A DNA stretch of 64,000 nt. Source: Bathymodiolus japonicus methanotrophic gill symbiont (lineage in GTDB: Bacteria > Pseudomonadota > Gammaproteobacteria > Methylococcales > Methylomonadaceae). The translations under genes were made by a program, and so were the position numbers. The stretch is taken from positions 62,001 through 126,000 of the forward strand of contig NZ_BLYC01000007.1 in NCBI RefSeq assembly GCF_019721995.1, read 5' to 3'. The notes beneath the pieces were generated by a model, which saw nothing but the letters and a program-made list of their open reading frames with translations, made no database searches and was not told the DNA's origin. Below are positions 1-9,119 of the stretch, piece after piece (the stretch's first letter is position 1; each line of letters starts with the position of its first letter).

Positions 1-519
1 GTAGATCGTTTGACAGTAGAACGTCTCCCTCGCTGTCAGCCCCGGACGGGCTGATAGTCTCCAGAAGGCGCAGGGAAATTTGCCAATCCGAAGTGCGCGA
101 TAGCGCGCGAGGGATGCTAAAATTTTATCCCGAATAGCCGTAGAGCCATTTGTGGTAGCCATGACTGAGCTGCTTTGTGCTCAGTCTGTGGCGGACGCAG
201 GGCGGCTGGAGCATCTCCTATTCGCTGCGTAGGTGAACGAATTACGGCGACAGGAGTCCCGGAATTTCGTGAGGTAGCATGGCGCGCCTGGCGTTCTCGC
301 CGGATTTTAATCCGATTGAGAAATTATGGAAAAATACGAAACGCGATTCGACTCATATGAAGTATTTTAAAACTTTTGAAGATCTTCATGATTCAGTTGT
401 GCAAACTTTTAACACTTATATGTATGATGCCAGTAAAGTGATTTGTGTTATGCAAAAATTGCGGGAAGATTTCGTTGTTACCGCCTAAGTTTAAGCGCTC
501 CAAATTTGGAAATTATTTA
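1..519 (+). mobile_element. IS630-family element, 3' fragment, interrupted by a type B CAGCG element
   Basis: The sequence at 1-30 and 291-519 is the C-terminal part of an IS630-family DDE transposase, nearly identical to the reverse complement of 50110-50370. The translated tail carries the family motif FSPDFNPIEKLW, which holds the last acidic residue of the DDE triad, and ends at a stop near 488. The fragment continues into the terminal inverted repeat (GGAAATTATTTA, 508-519) and is then fused to an IS6-family fragment. Everything 5' lies outside the window. A 260-bp CAGCG element (31-290) splits it; removing that element restores the sequence seen in the longer copy exactly. It is a non-functional remnant. 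Confidence 0.85.
31..290 (-). repeat. CAGCG element type B (260 bp), copy 1, in IS630
   Basis: Type B, reverse orientation: L2 end GGCGCGCCTG at 281-290 and R2 end at 31. Flanks CGTCTCCCT and GCGTTCTCG are contiguous in the uninterrupted IS630 copy near 50340, so insertion was seamless with no target duplication. It contains the perfect hairpin GACTGAGC/GCTCAGTC and no conserved reading frame. Confidence 0.9.
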
Positions 520-1139
520 ATTGAAGTGGATCATGCTACGCTCAATCATTGGGTTATCCGTTATTCTCCTGCCATTGCTGTAAAAGCTAAATCTCAGAAA
601 CGAGAAACCAATAAATCGTGGCGCATGGATGAAACGTATATCAAAGTGAAGGGTCAGTGGACCTATTTATACCGAGCTGTTGATAGTCACGGGGATACGC
701 TTGATTTCATGCTTTCTGAGCACCGTGATGAAGAGGCTGAAACCGCATTTTTCAAACAAACGATTAACAATAATGGCTTTCCTGATAAGGTCGTTATGGA
801 TAAAAATGGCGCTAACTATGCAGGATTAGCCAATATTAACCTCTTGTTAATCCTCGCTGGGTTTGCCACTATGATTGACATATTACAAGTTAAATATTTG
901 AATAACATCATCGAACAGGATCATCGCTTTATCAAAAAAATAACAAAACCGATGATGGGCTTTAAAGCGTTTCACTCCGCCCAAGCAACAATTGATGGAA
1001 TTGAAACGGCACATATCATCCGAAAGGGGCAATTGTCTGAGGAAAATATTCCTGCTTATAAGCAGTTTATGGCTTTAGCAGGATAGTTATGCCTGAAGAC
1101 CAGGAGGTCTGTGCTTTTGATAATTATTGCGACAGAACC
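520..1139 (+). mobile_element. IS6-family element, 3' fragment (transposase 5' end missing)
   Basis: Translation from about 524 to the stop at 1086 gives the catalytic part of an IS6/IS26-type transposase. It contains WRMDETYIKVKGQWTYLYRA (first Asp), VVMDKNGANY (second Asp) and EQDHRFIKK (final Glu). The first 40-50 residues are missing because the 5' end is fused to the IS630 terminus at about 520. The right inverted repeat GCGACAGAACC closes the element at 1129-1139. Without its left end and the helix-turn-helix region it should be inactive. Near-identical sequence recurs at 6816-7359 and 22050-22590. Confidence 0.88.
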
Positions 1140-1176
1140 AAAAAAACAACTTGTGCGTAATTAATAAATAACAACG

Positions 1177-1476
1177 CGGGGAGTCGCTATTTTTGCGAAA
1201 GCTTGTTTTGGGCATCCCAGCCCAAGCAAGCGGCAAAAACTTAACGCGACCACTAATGCCTTCGGCGCCCCAGACGTCCTGCGTACGTGCCACTTCGCCA
1301 TTACCATCGTAAACTCGGTGCTGGCTTCGTAACACTCCCTCAAATGACTGGACGGCGTTTCGGAATGCCTTTTATTTTGTCTACACCTACGCTAGCGCTA
1401 CGATTCCGACAAAACAACGGCCCTACGCCTTCTGGGGACTACCAGCCCTCGCTTTCGCTCTCCATGGCTGGCAGCG
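1177..1476 (+). repeat. CAGCG element type E (300 bp; L1 left end with R2-like right end)
   Basis: The only copy of this combination. The first 80 bases match type A (L1, CGGGGAGTCGC), while the right end forms a B-like hairpin (CCAGCC/GGCTGG) followed by CAGCG. The middle has the TTTTGTC/GACAAAA stem of type A but with many substitutions, so it is an older or separate lineage rather than a simple recombinant of the A and B copies here. It lies between the IS6 fragment and the DnaJ-domain gene. Confidence 0.8.
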
Positions 1477-1485
1477 AAGGCATAT

Positions 1486-1980
1486 CTATTTAATTTTTAG
1501 CAGCATTTCTTTAGCCCGGTTGATTTGTGCTGCAATATAACTGGAACCACCCCGATCAGGATGATTTTTTAACATTAACTTACGATGCGCCTCAATAATT
1601 TCCTGTCGACTTGCAGACAGACTCAGCCCCAATATCTTATAAGCCTGTTCCGCAGTCATCACACCTGCATGATTGCCACTTCCTGGATTTCCTGCAGCAG
1701 AAGCACTGCTCTCACGAAACATAAACCACAAGCGCTGCAGTTGCCGCGCATAGCGCAACAGCACTGGCAAAAAACGCGACACAAATGCAATAACCACACT
1801 TAAGGCCGCAATAACCCAGTTTAAGCGCCCCATCGTAGCTAGGAGTAAAAAGCTTAAAGCCACTGCATACAGAGCACTTATTTTAAGAAAACGCTGCCGC
1901 TCATCCGGTGGTTTGTGTAGAAAAGATTTTAGCCAAAAGAACGCAGCAATAATAAAAACTAATATATAAACTCTAATCAA
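1486..1980 (-). CDS. Membrane-anchored J-domain protein (Pam18/TIM14-like DnaJ)
   Basis: A 164-residue protein. Residues 1-17 form an N-terminal membrane segment and two more hydrophobic stretches follow (about 33-48 and 54-68), then a Gly/Ser-rich linker (about 91-105) and a short C-terminal J domain (about 108-164) carrying the HPD signature (NHPDRGGS). HPD stimulates the ATPase of a DnaK/Hsp70 partner, so the protein probably recruits Hsp70 to the inner membrane, as Pam18-type proteins do. The J domain is C-terminal and lacks the Gly/Phe and zinc-finger regions of DnaJ itself. The stop lies 10 bp from the end of the type E element, which may have displaced the native 3' flank. The substrate cannot be inferred. 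Confidence 0.85.
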   Translation of the reverse strand: MIRVYILVFIIAAFFWLKSFLHKPPDERQRFLKISALYAVALSFLLLATMGRLNWVIAALSVVIAFVSRFLPVLLRYARQLQRLWFMFRESSASAAGNPGSGNHAGVMTAEQAYKILGLSLSASRQEIIEAHRKLMLKNHPDRGGSSYIAAQINRAKEMLLKIK

Positions 1981-2126
1981 GACTTATCCTTTATATTTCT
2001 TATTGCTATACAGACCAATAGAATCAGTGATAAAGCATACTACAGAAGATTCAGAAACAAGAATAAAATAAGCAAATAATTAGCATCACCTAACTCATGC
2101 ACAGAAATACATGAAGTTTAGACTTT

Positions 2127-3633
2127 TTATTTTGCCGGCAATACATCCGCTTGTCGAGGAAGCGCAATTGAAATGATACTGGTGATAATAATAAATACAG
2201 CCGAGAGTAAAAGACAGGCTATCAGGCCTGAAGACTGATACACCCAGCCTGATAATAGGGTACCTATTAATCGACCTGATGCATTAGCCATATAATAAAA
2301 GCCTACATCCAAAGATACGCCCTCCTCCTTGGCATAGGCTACTATAAGATAAGAATGCACAGCGGAATTAACGGCAAATACAACACCAAAACCCAATAAA
2401 CCTATAATTAACACCTTTTCAGCCGGCCAACTAGCATAAAGCATCGCTGCAATAATCAGCGGCAGTGTAGCCAGGCAAATTGACCAGAGCATTGCCGTTC
2501 TGCCATCAGGAATCATGCCGCGCCGAATCCCTGTGATTAAAGGTGCAATAGACTGCACAAAACCATAACCAATCACCCAGACAGCTAAAAAAGCACCCAC
2601 ATCGGTATAATCCCAGTGCAATTGCTCTTGCAGAAACATCGGCAGCGCAATCACAAACCAGATATCACGCGCGCCAAATAAAAAGAAACGTGCGGCAGAA
2701 AGATAATTAACCGCCGCGCTTGTAGAAAATATATCGCTAAACCCGGGTTTATATGTAGTTTTCCCCAGATTCTTTTGTAAAACCACATAACTAAACAGTA
2801 AAACTAGGGTCAAGCAGCCCGCCATCAAAGCTACAGTTCCTCTAAAGCCGATCAACGTCAATAGCAACGCACCCAGAAAAAACCCTATACCTTTAATGGT
2901 GTTTTTTGACCCGGTCAATAAAGCTATCCATTGATACAGTTTCCCCTGCGCATGAGCAGGCAACAATAATTTAATGCTACTCTTGGCGCTCATTTTATTC
3001 AGGTCTTTAGCTATGCCTGATATCGCCTGGGCGAACATAACATAAACCACACTGAGATAAACTGGCTCCACCAACAACATAGTCAAGGCAAGTATCTGCA
3101 GCGCCAGCCCGAAATGCATGGTAGCATTTAAACCCATATGTGCAGCAAACCAGCCGCCAACCAGATTAGTAATGACCCCACAAAACTCATATAACAAAAA
3201 CAGGCTGGCAACTTCCAGCGGGCTATAACCTAACTGGTGAAAATACAGAATCACCAGCATTCTCAACGCACCATCCGGCGGGGAGTCGCTATTTTTGCGA
3301 AAGCTTGTTTTGGGCATCCCAGCCCAAGCAAGCAGCAAAAACTTAACGCGACCACTTATGCCTCCGGCGGCCCCGATTCGTCCTCGTCACCTCGTCCCGA
3401 CCCAACAAGGGGTCGGAACATAGACTCCAAATGACTTGACGCCGTGTCGGATGGCCTTTTATTTTGTCTCCACCTTCGCTAACGCTCAGACTCCGACAAA
3501 ACAACGGCCCTACGGCTATCGCGGACTAAAAATCATCACTTCGCTTAGGCTACGTTTCCCTGATTTTCAGCGTCAGAGTAAATGCCCAGTAATTAGCGGT
3601 AACCACGGCATATTGCCGTACTGAACTATTCAT
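2127..3633 (-). pseudogene. arsJ: ArsJ organoarsenical efflux permease (MFS), split by a type A element
   Basis: ArsJ exports 1-arseno-3-phosphoglycerate, made by a partner glyceraldehyde-3-phosphate dehydrogenase, giving arsenate resistance at the inner membrane. The reading frame starts at 3633 (MNSSVRQYAVVTANYWAFTL), is cut after that point by a 294-bp CAGCG element plus one base (3278-3572), and resumes at 3277 (TDGALRML). Removing those 295 bases gives a continuous 403-residue protein, the usual ArsJ length, with about 12 membrane segments and the conserved SGIAKDLNKMSAKSSIKLL region. As it stands the 3' part can only start inside the repeat. A MITE-D fragment abuts the start codon, so the native promoter is also gone. 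No GAPDH partner gene is present nearby. Confidence 0.9.
3279..3572 (+). repeat. CAGCG element type A (294 bp), copy 1, in arsJ
   Basis: L1 end CGGGGAGTCGC at 3279 and R1 end TGATTTTCAGCG at 3572; one extra base (G, 3278) at the L1 junction. The element is antisense to arsJ. It carries the stems GGGC/GCCC with flanking GCTTG, CCGACCC/GGGGTCGG, and TTTTGTC/GACAAAA. Confidence 0.92.
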
Positions 3634-3668
3634 CTGAAGTTTCCCAATTATTGAGTAGCTGAAATACA
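3634..3668 (-). repeat. MITE-D, 35-bp truncated end
   Basis: Inverted-repeat end CTGAAGTTTCCCAATTATT followed by GAGTAGCTGAAATACA, identical to the right end of full MITE-D copies. It is truncated by the adjacent IS6-family left end (3669) and directly abuts the arsJ start codon. Confidence 0.8.
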
Positions 3669-3819
3669 GGTTCTGTCGCATAAATCCCCCTTCCCGACGT
3701 TATCTGCTATCATAATTCTCAATTTCAATAAAACTCGATGTTCAAGTTTTTCCATCCCATTGCCATCAAACTCTTACCTTCACCCAGTAGAACAATACTT
3801 TAATGATGCTGTTGGCCCT

Positions 3820-4079
3820 CGCTGTCAGCCCCGGACGGGCTGATAGTCTCCAGAAGGCGCAGGGAAATTTGCCAATCCGAAGTGCGCGATAGCGCGCGAG
3901 GGAGGCTAAAATTTTATCCCGAATAGCCGTAGAGCCATTTGTGGTAGCCATGACTGAGCTGCTTTGTGCTCAGTCTGTGGCGGACGCAGGGCGGCTGGAG
4001 CATCTCCTATTCGCTGCGTAGGTGAACGAATTACGGCGACAGGAGTCCCTGAATTTCGTGAGGTAGCATGGCGCGCCTG
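3820..4079 (-). repeat. CAGCG element type B (260 bp), copy 2, in IS-X
   Basis: Reverse orientation. Unlike other B copies, the target on the two sides is not contiguous: about 76 bp of IS-X present in the intact copy (after GGCCCT, before TATTAATTC) is missing. This points to an insertion-linked deletion or a later recombination. Confidence 0.9.
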
Positions 4080-4139
4080 TATTAATTCACCTAACTCTTT
4101 CAGCTTATCACCAGGATCTGGAAACTCTAGCAATGACGT

Positions 4140-4419
4140 CAGGCGCGCCATGCTACCTCACGAAATTCCGGGACTCCTGTCGCCATAATTCGTTCACCTA
4201 CGCAGCGGATGGGAGATGCCCTGAACGCCCTGCGTCCGCAACGACTACGCACAAAAGCCGCTTCGTCATTACTACCTCACTGGCTGGACGGCTATTCGGA
4301 ATGCAATTCTTGCTCCTCTCGCGTGCTGCTAGCACACGTCGAATCAGCGAATTGCCCTGTCGCCTATCAGGGACTAAAAATCACCACTTCGCTAAGCTAC
4401 GTTTCCATGATTTTCAGCG
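4140..4419 (+). repeat. CAGCG element type C (280 bp), copy 1, in IS-X
   Basis: L2 end CAGGCGCGCC and R1 end TTTTCAGCG. The flanks AATGACGT and GATGAACTC are directly joined in the intact IS-X copy (around 33119), showing seamless insertion without duplication. Confidence 0.93.
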
Positions 4420-5317
4420 GATGAACTCAAGCAGTACATCCATTTGAGACTTGCGCTGTAAGCTTCCTACGGTATACGCAGGTAGTTTGCTTTCAATGCG
4501 GGCTATTTGCTCTGGGTGAAGGAGAAGGCAATGGTCAAACAAAAGACTCAGAATCAGGCCACGGCTTGATCCCTCTTCATCTAATTGTTTGGCCTCACGC
4601 CCCCATCCTTCATAAAGCTTCCAGTCCTCAAAGAAAACCTCAATCAGCCATCTCAACGTATAGGCTTGAATAATATCTTGTGTGCGCCAAGTCAGGTCTG
4701 TCGCCACTAAATAGCGATAGTCGTTTTCACCGTCATATTTTAAGGCAATGACAAAGCGCTTTTTACTGTGAGAACTCACCTTTAATCGTGCACTGCTGAC
4801 AGTCACTTTAATCTCTTTGCCGCCACGTACACGTATTATCTGATCAATGCCTTTGTTAATCGAATTAAAGTAGCTCTCGACTGACCTTATTCTACCTCTA
4901 TATTCAATATTTTGGTTTTTACGTAATTGGCTAATCACCTGCGAGCCTCCAGATTCTTTAGCGGCTTCGTCCATAAAGGCTTTTTCACCATAAAGCGCAT
5001 TAGCCAGTACGCCTTTAATCTTAATCAGGCTATGCGCAACTTTAAACTCTTTTAATAAGCCTAATGCAATCTCTGTTTTGGTCGGGTAGGCACTGTCACG
5101 TTCAGGCTTAATAGGCCGATCTTTTTTTCTATACCGCTCTTTTTCAACCGTTTATCTTCTTTATCCCACTGCTTTAAGGCTGGATCCGGCATATAAAAGA
5201 AAAAACCGACAGGCACTGTAATGGATGAGGTAACTAGCAGCAATAATACTATCGTTTGTCCATTAACATACCCGCCGGAGCCTTTGTGTTTCTGCTTGTA
5301 AACCTTATAAATACGTT

Positions 5318-5871
5318 CGGGGAGTCGCTATTTTTGCGAAAGCTTGTTTTGGGCATCCCAGCCCAAGCAAGCAGCAAAAACTTAACGCGACCACTTATGC
5401 CTCCGGCGGCCCCGATTCGTCCTCGTCACCTCGTCCCGACCCAACAAGGGGTCGGAACATAGGCTCCAAATGACTTGACGCCGTGTCGGATGGCCTTTTA
5501 TTTTGTCTCCACCTTCGCTAACGCTCAGACTCCGACAAAACACAGGCGCGCCATGCTACCTCACGAAATTCCGGGACTCCTGTCGCCGTAATTCGTTCAC
5601 CTACGCAGCGAATAGGAGATGCTCCAGCCGCCCTGCGTCCGCCACAGACTGAGCACAAAGCAGCTCAGTCATGGCTACCACAAATGGCTCTACGGCTATT
5701 CGGGATAAAATTTTGGCCTCCCTCGCGCGCTATCGCGCACTTCGGATTGGCAAATTTCCCTGCGCCTTCTGGAGACTATCAGCCCGTCCGGGGCTGACAG
5801 CGACGGCCCTACGGCTATCGCGGACTAAAAATCATCACTTCGCTTAGGCTCCGTTTCCCTGATTTTCAGCG
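5318..5871 (+). repeat. CAGCG element type A (294 bp), copy 2, in IS-X, itself split by a type B
   Basis: 5318-5542 plus 5803-5871 sum to exactly 294 bases. In IS-X the uninterrupted target TACGTTTTGTAGAC (near 34017) shows that the insertion added 294 bases plus one T at the L1 side (5317). Confidence 0.92.
5543..5802 (+). repeat. CAGCG element type B (260 bp), copy 3, nested in type A
   Basis: It sits between GACAAAACA and ACGGCCC of a type A element. These are contiguous in the other A copies, so the insertion is seamless. This is direct proof that B moved after this A copy was in place. Confidence 0.94.
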
Positions 5872-6503
5872 TTTGTAGACTTAGATCGTGCTCGGTCTGA
5901 TTCATCAAAGGCCAACACACCTTCAGTAATGCCATAACGTTTTAAAATTAAGACCACACTCACCCGTAGCAACCAGTCCCAGGGTATACTTGCTTTACGA
6001 AACACCCAGGATAATGCGGCTACTTTGCAATCTCCAAGGCTTGATCGCTCAAACTTAGCCCAGCAAACAGAGTTCATTAGCAGTATGCCCGTTAAACAAG
6101 TGCCCAACCAAGCGGCTTGAATCCGTGTCAAAGCGGCTCCGGTTTTTAGCTGATTGAGCGCATCATTTAAATCGTCAATATAGCTTTGGATAAAGGTGGC
6201 TGGGGCATTCATTAACATGGGATTACACCGATAAAATTACAACAACCTCAGAATACCTGATTTTACCTTCTCAATATCAAAAACTTGAACATCGAGTAAA
6301 AGGTGGATCACATGCTCAGCTTCAAAGGCGCTCACTTTCAAAAAGATGTCATTCTTTATGCTGTTTTCTTTTATGTCAGGTATGGCGTTTCGTATCGCGA
6401 CCTTGAAGAAATTATGGAAGAAAGAGGTCTTGAAGTGGATCATGCTACGCTCAATCGTTGGGTTATCCCTTATTCTCCTGCCATTGCTGTAAAAGCTAAA
6501 TCT

Positions 6504-6815
6504 TGGGGAGTCGCTATTTTTCGGGGAGTCGCTATTTTTGCGAAAGCTTGTTTTGGGCATCCCAGCCCAAGCAAGCAGCAAAAACTTAACGCGACCACTT
6601 ATGCCTCCGGCGGCCCCGATTCGTCCTCGTCACCTCGTCCCGACCCAACAAGGGGTCGGAACATAGGCTCCAAATGACTTGACGCCGTGTCGGATGGCCT
6701 TTTATTTTGTCTCCACCTTCGCTAACGCTCAGACTCCGACAAAATAACGGCCCTACGGCTATCGCGGACTAAAAATCATCACTTCGCTTAGGCTCCGTTT
6801 CCCTGATTTTCAGCG
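6504..6815 (+). repeat. CAGCG element type A (6522-6815, 294 bp), copy 3, in IS6, with an 18-base partial repeat of its left end
   Basis: The full element 6522-6815 is preceded by a partial second copy of the L1 end (TGGGGAGTCGCTATTTTT, 6504-6521). The IS6 target AAATCTCAGAAACG is known from 580-605 and 22040. The stuttered L1 end looks like a slippage or aborted-initiation product and may be informative about the insertion mechanism. Confidence 0.9.
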
Positions 6816-7363
6816 TCAGAAACGAGAAACCAATAAATCGTGGCGCATGGATGAAACGTATATCAAAGTGAGGTCAGTGGACCTATTTATACCGAGCTGT
6901 TGATAGTCACGGGGATACGCTTGATTTCATGCTTTCTGAGCACCGTGATGAAGAGGCTGAAACCGCATTTTTCAAACAAACGATTAACAATAATGGCTTT
7001 CCTGATAAGGTCGTTATGGATAAAAATGGCGCTAACTATGCAGGATTAGCCAATATTAACCTCTTGTTAATCCTCGCTGGGTTTGCCACTATGATTGACA
7101 TATTACAAGTTAAATATTTGAATAACATCATCGAACAGGATCATCGCTTTATCAAAAAAATAACAAAACCGATGATGGGCTTTAAAGCGTTTCACTCCGC
7201 CCAAGCAACAATTGATGGAATTGAAACGGCACATATCATCCGAAAGGGGCAATTGTCTGAGGAAAATATTCCTGCTTATAAGCAGTTTATGGCTTTAGCA
7301 GGATAGTTATGCCTGAAGACCAGGAGGTCTGTGCTTTTGATAATTATTGCGACAGAACCCCTG

Positions 7364-7407
7364 TTTAGCCTGCCTACCCGTTTAAGAAGACGGATAGGCA
7401 GGCTAAA
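7364..7407 (-). terminator. Strong hairpin downstream of the sterol reductase gene
   Basis: TTTAGCCTGCCTA pairs with TAGGCAGGCTAAA around a short spacer that can itself extend the stem. It lies 24 bp past the stop codon of the DHCR24-like gene on the minus strand and has no long T tract, so it may act as a processing or bidirectional terminator structure. Confidence 0.5.
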
Positions 7408-7586
7408 ATCATGCCATATAGTTGCAATCTTTAAGTTCGTGCCGCTCGCGACACTTTATCATATGGTTCTGGAAAGGCTTTTAAAGCACCTGTTTGCTCA
7501 CGTAGTTTATCCAGTAAGGTATGGTCAAACATTTTGCGTATTTCTTCTCGAGTTTGATAAGTATCCGCATATAAAGCCTGGAAACC

Positions 7587-9119
7587 CATCAGTGTTCCCC
7601 TATCAATTGATGCCGTGAGACTAACCTCGCCACAAGAGAGCTCATAAAGCACTGTAAAGACATTCCTGTTATTATTGCGTTTTGAACTGCCCGAATGGTA
7701 TACGAGCTGATACGAGATATTCTTGCCTGGAAAAATAATGGATTCACAAAACGATCTCGTTTTTGAGCCTGTTGCTGCCTTATCTCCAGAGCCTCGCTAT
7801 ATTTTTTATCCGATGGATGAATCAATTCTGGCTGTTGTGTTTTTGAACTCTCTTCAAACACGCGCATTAAATTATAGCTCATTGCAGTCAGGCGCATTTG
7901 ATTTTCAAGTGAGCGGGTATTGGAAGACCAAGCTTTAGTTTCCTTGAAATTACTTTTAGTGTTATTGAATGTCTTTTCAATCGTCCATCGCTTGAAATAC
8001 AGCATGGCAATGGTTCCAGGGTTAATAGTCATTGGCAAGGTTGTCACAAACCGGTGAAGTTTTCCGGTTTCTGGATCACGGTAATCCACCACGTTAAATT
8101 TGATGCCCTTGTTTTCGTACACACTGTATGCTTCAACCCCTGTATTGATCTCATGGCGGGAGTCAAAAGGGATAGACTCAACCAGAGTCGCAATTGAATT
8201 TTCTTTTAGCATTGAAATCATGTAATTAGCATGTCGTTTCTGCCGATCCCACCAGACAAAGTCGGTGACGGCTTTATCGTAGACATAGAGATGTTTCTGA
8301 GAGCTGTTATTTCCCTTGTTTTGCTTTTCAATATGATCTCGTAACACAGGTATTTCTTGATGCCTCTGAGTTCCGTTTGTCACCAGACAAAGAAATCTGA
8401 GCAACCCACTTCTGAGATTCAACGCGTAAATCCCCCCAGCCGCATAAACTTTCCCCTTGCTGTTTTTTTCAGTATGGCAGGCATGATCAATAAAATGTCC
8501 ATCCGCTGCTTCTATGGTGTATTCGTCAAGTTCCGGGAATGCTTTAAGATAATCAATGCCTTGCGACAGCAGTGTTTCAGCGTGAAGATGATAGCTCTGC
8601 TGTTCAAATGCCTCAAGCATACTTGTTCGTCTATGCGACTTCAGTGATTTAAAATACGTTGAGTGGGGAAGCAGCTGGCCATAAATCTGTTCATTGGTTT
8701 GGAGGAAATGGCGACCACTATCGACTACACTGATACAGCGTAATAACCCAAGGCGAATAAAGTCGATATCCTTCAACTCTGGGCATGAACGAGCCCACAA
8801 AGGATGACGCTCTGCTAACAGGGCACGTTCCATACTTTCATTGCAGTGTTGGTGAATATGTTCAGAGAGTGGTAGGTCTTTAAGCATGGGTGATATCCGT
8901 TTATGAGGTGATTAAAACGGAAATTTTTAGAAAATTTTTTCGGCAATTGCAAGCTTTATTTGAAATTATTTGTTGTTTTTTTACGGTGCCTACAGAGTGT
9001 CTATTTTCTGTTATAAGTGATTAAAATCAAAAAGATGGAAATATTCGAGTGGTGCTACCTTCAGGTAGGTTATAGGCTGCTTTGTTTAGGTACTTCTTCT
9101 TTCAATGGGAACACTGATG
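7587..9119 (-). mobile_element. IS-Y copy 1 (IS4 superfamily), complete, 1533 bp
   Basis: Perfect 13-bp terminal inverted repeats (CATCAGTGTTCCC and GGGAACACTGATG) and a perfect 8-bp target duplication TGGAAACC (7579-7586 and 9120-9127). This is the best preserved IS-Y copy, with one uninterrupted transposase gene, and is a candidate for current activity. It disrupts the sterol reductase gene. Confidence 0.95.
7589..8887 (-). CDS. IS-Y transposase, IS4 superfamily, intact
   Basis: A 432-residue transposase starting [10 protein letters not shown]; the stop codon TGA lies inside the terminal inverted repeat. The YREK signature is exact: Y-2-R-3-E-6-K in [15 protein letters not shown] (about residues 301-315), placing it in the IS4 superfamily of DDE enzymes. 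The first catalytic Asp is probably in the EAADGHFID segment (about 128-136) and the second in [13 protein letters not shown] (about 200-212). Three other copies in the window are interrupted or deleted (22591, 35358, 42699), so this protein is the likely source of any remaining IS-Y movement. Confidence 0.92.
   Translation of the reverse strand: MLKDLPLSEHIHQHCNESMERALLAERHPLWARSCPELKDIDFIRLGLLRCISVVDSGRHFLQTNEQIYGQLLPHSTYFKSLKSHRRTSMLEAFEQQSYHLHAETLLSQGIDYLKAFPELDEYTIEAADGHFIDHACHTEKNSKGKVYAAGGIYALNLRSGLLRFLCLVTNGTQRHQEIPVLRDHIEKQNKGNNSSQKHLYVYDKAVTDFVWWDRQKRHANYMISMLKENSIATLVESIPFDSRHEINTGVEAYSVYENKGIKFNVVDYRDPETGKLHRFVTTLPMTINPGTIAMLYFKRWTIEKTFNNTKSNFKETKAWSSNTRSLENQMRLTAMSYNLMRVFEESSKTQQPELIHPSDKKYSEALEIRQQQAQKRDRFVNPLFFQARISRISSYTIRAVQNAIITGMSLQCFMSSLVARLVSRHQLIGEH

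Larger units (their letters stand above)
3734..6295 (-). mobile_element. IS-X copy 1 (IS4 superfamily), interrupted by three CAGCG insertions
   Basis: Ends CTCGATGTTCAAGTTTTT (3734) and its complement (to 6295), flanked by TAAAA on both sides. The transposase reads on the minus strand from about 6218. It is broken by a type A element (5318-5871) that itself contains a type B, by a type C (4140-4419), and by a type B (3820-4079) whose insertion is accompanied by loss of about 76 bp relative to 32999-33080. A single-base deletion near 5131 shifts the frame. The catalytic C-terminal part keeps the YREK signature of the IS4 superfamily: Y-2-R-3-E-6-K within YTLRWLIEVFFEDWK. Inactive copy. Confidence 0.9.
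3669..7359 (+). mobile_element. IS6-family element, complete span but interrupted by IS-X and a type A element
   Basis: The left inverted repeat GGTTCTGTCGCA lies at 3669 and the right end GCGACAGAACC at 7349-7359. The element is split by IS-X (3734-6295, flanked by the 5-bp duplication TAAAA) and by a type A CAGCG element (6522-6815). The transposase starts near 6312 (MLSFKGAHF) and carries the DETY, VVMD and EQDH catalytic positions. It also has lost two bases near 6871 (AAAGTGAGG instead of AAAGTGAAGGG), a frameshift. It is therefore dead as a transposase source, although its ends could still be mobilised by an active copy elsewhere. Confidence 0.88.

Noticed and set aside
175-6677. Short reading frames within the repeats (for example starting MCSVCGGRRAAGASP or MLLAWAGMPKTSF)
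   Set aside because: They recur only because the repeat recurs, are not conserved between element types, and have no recognisable domain.
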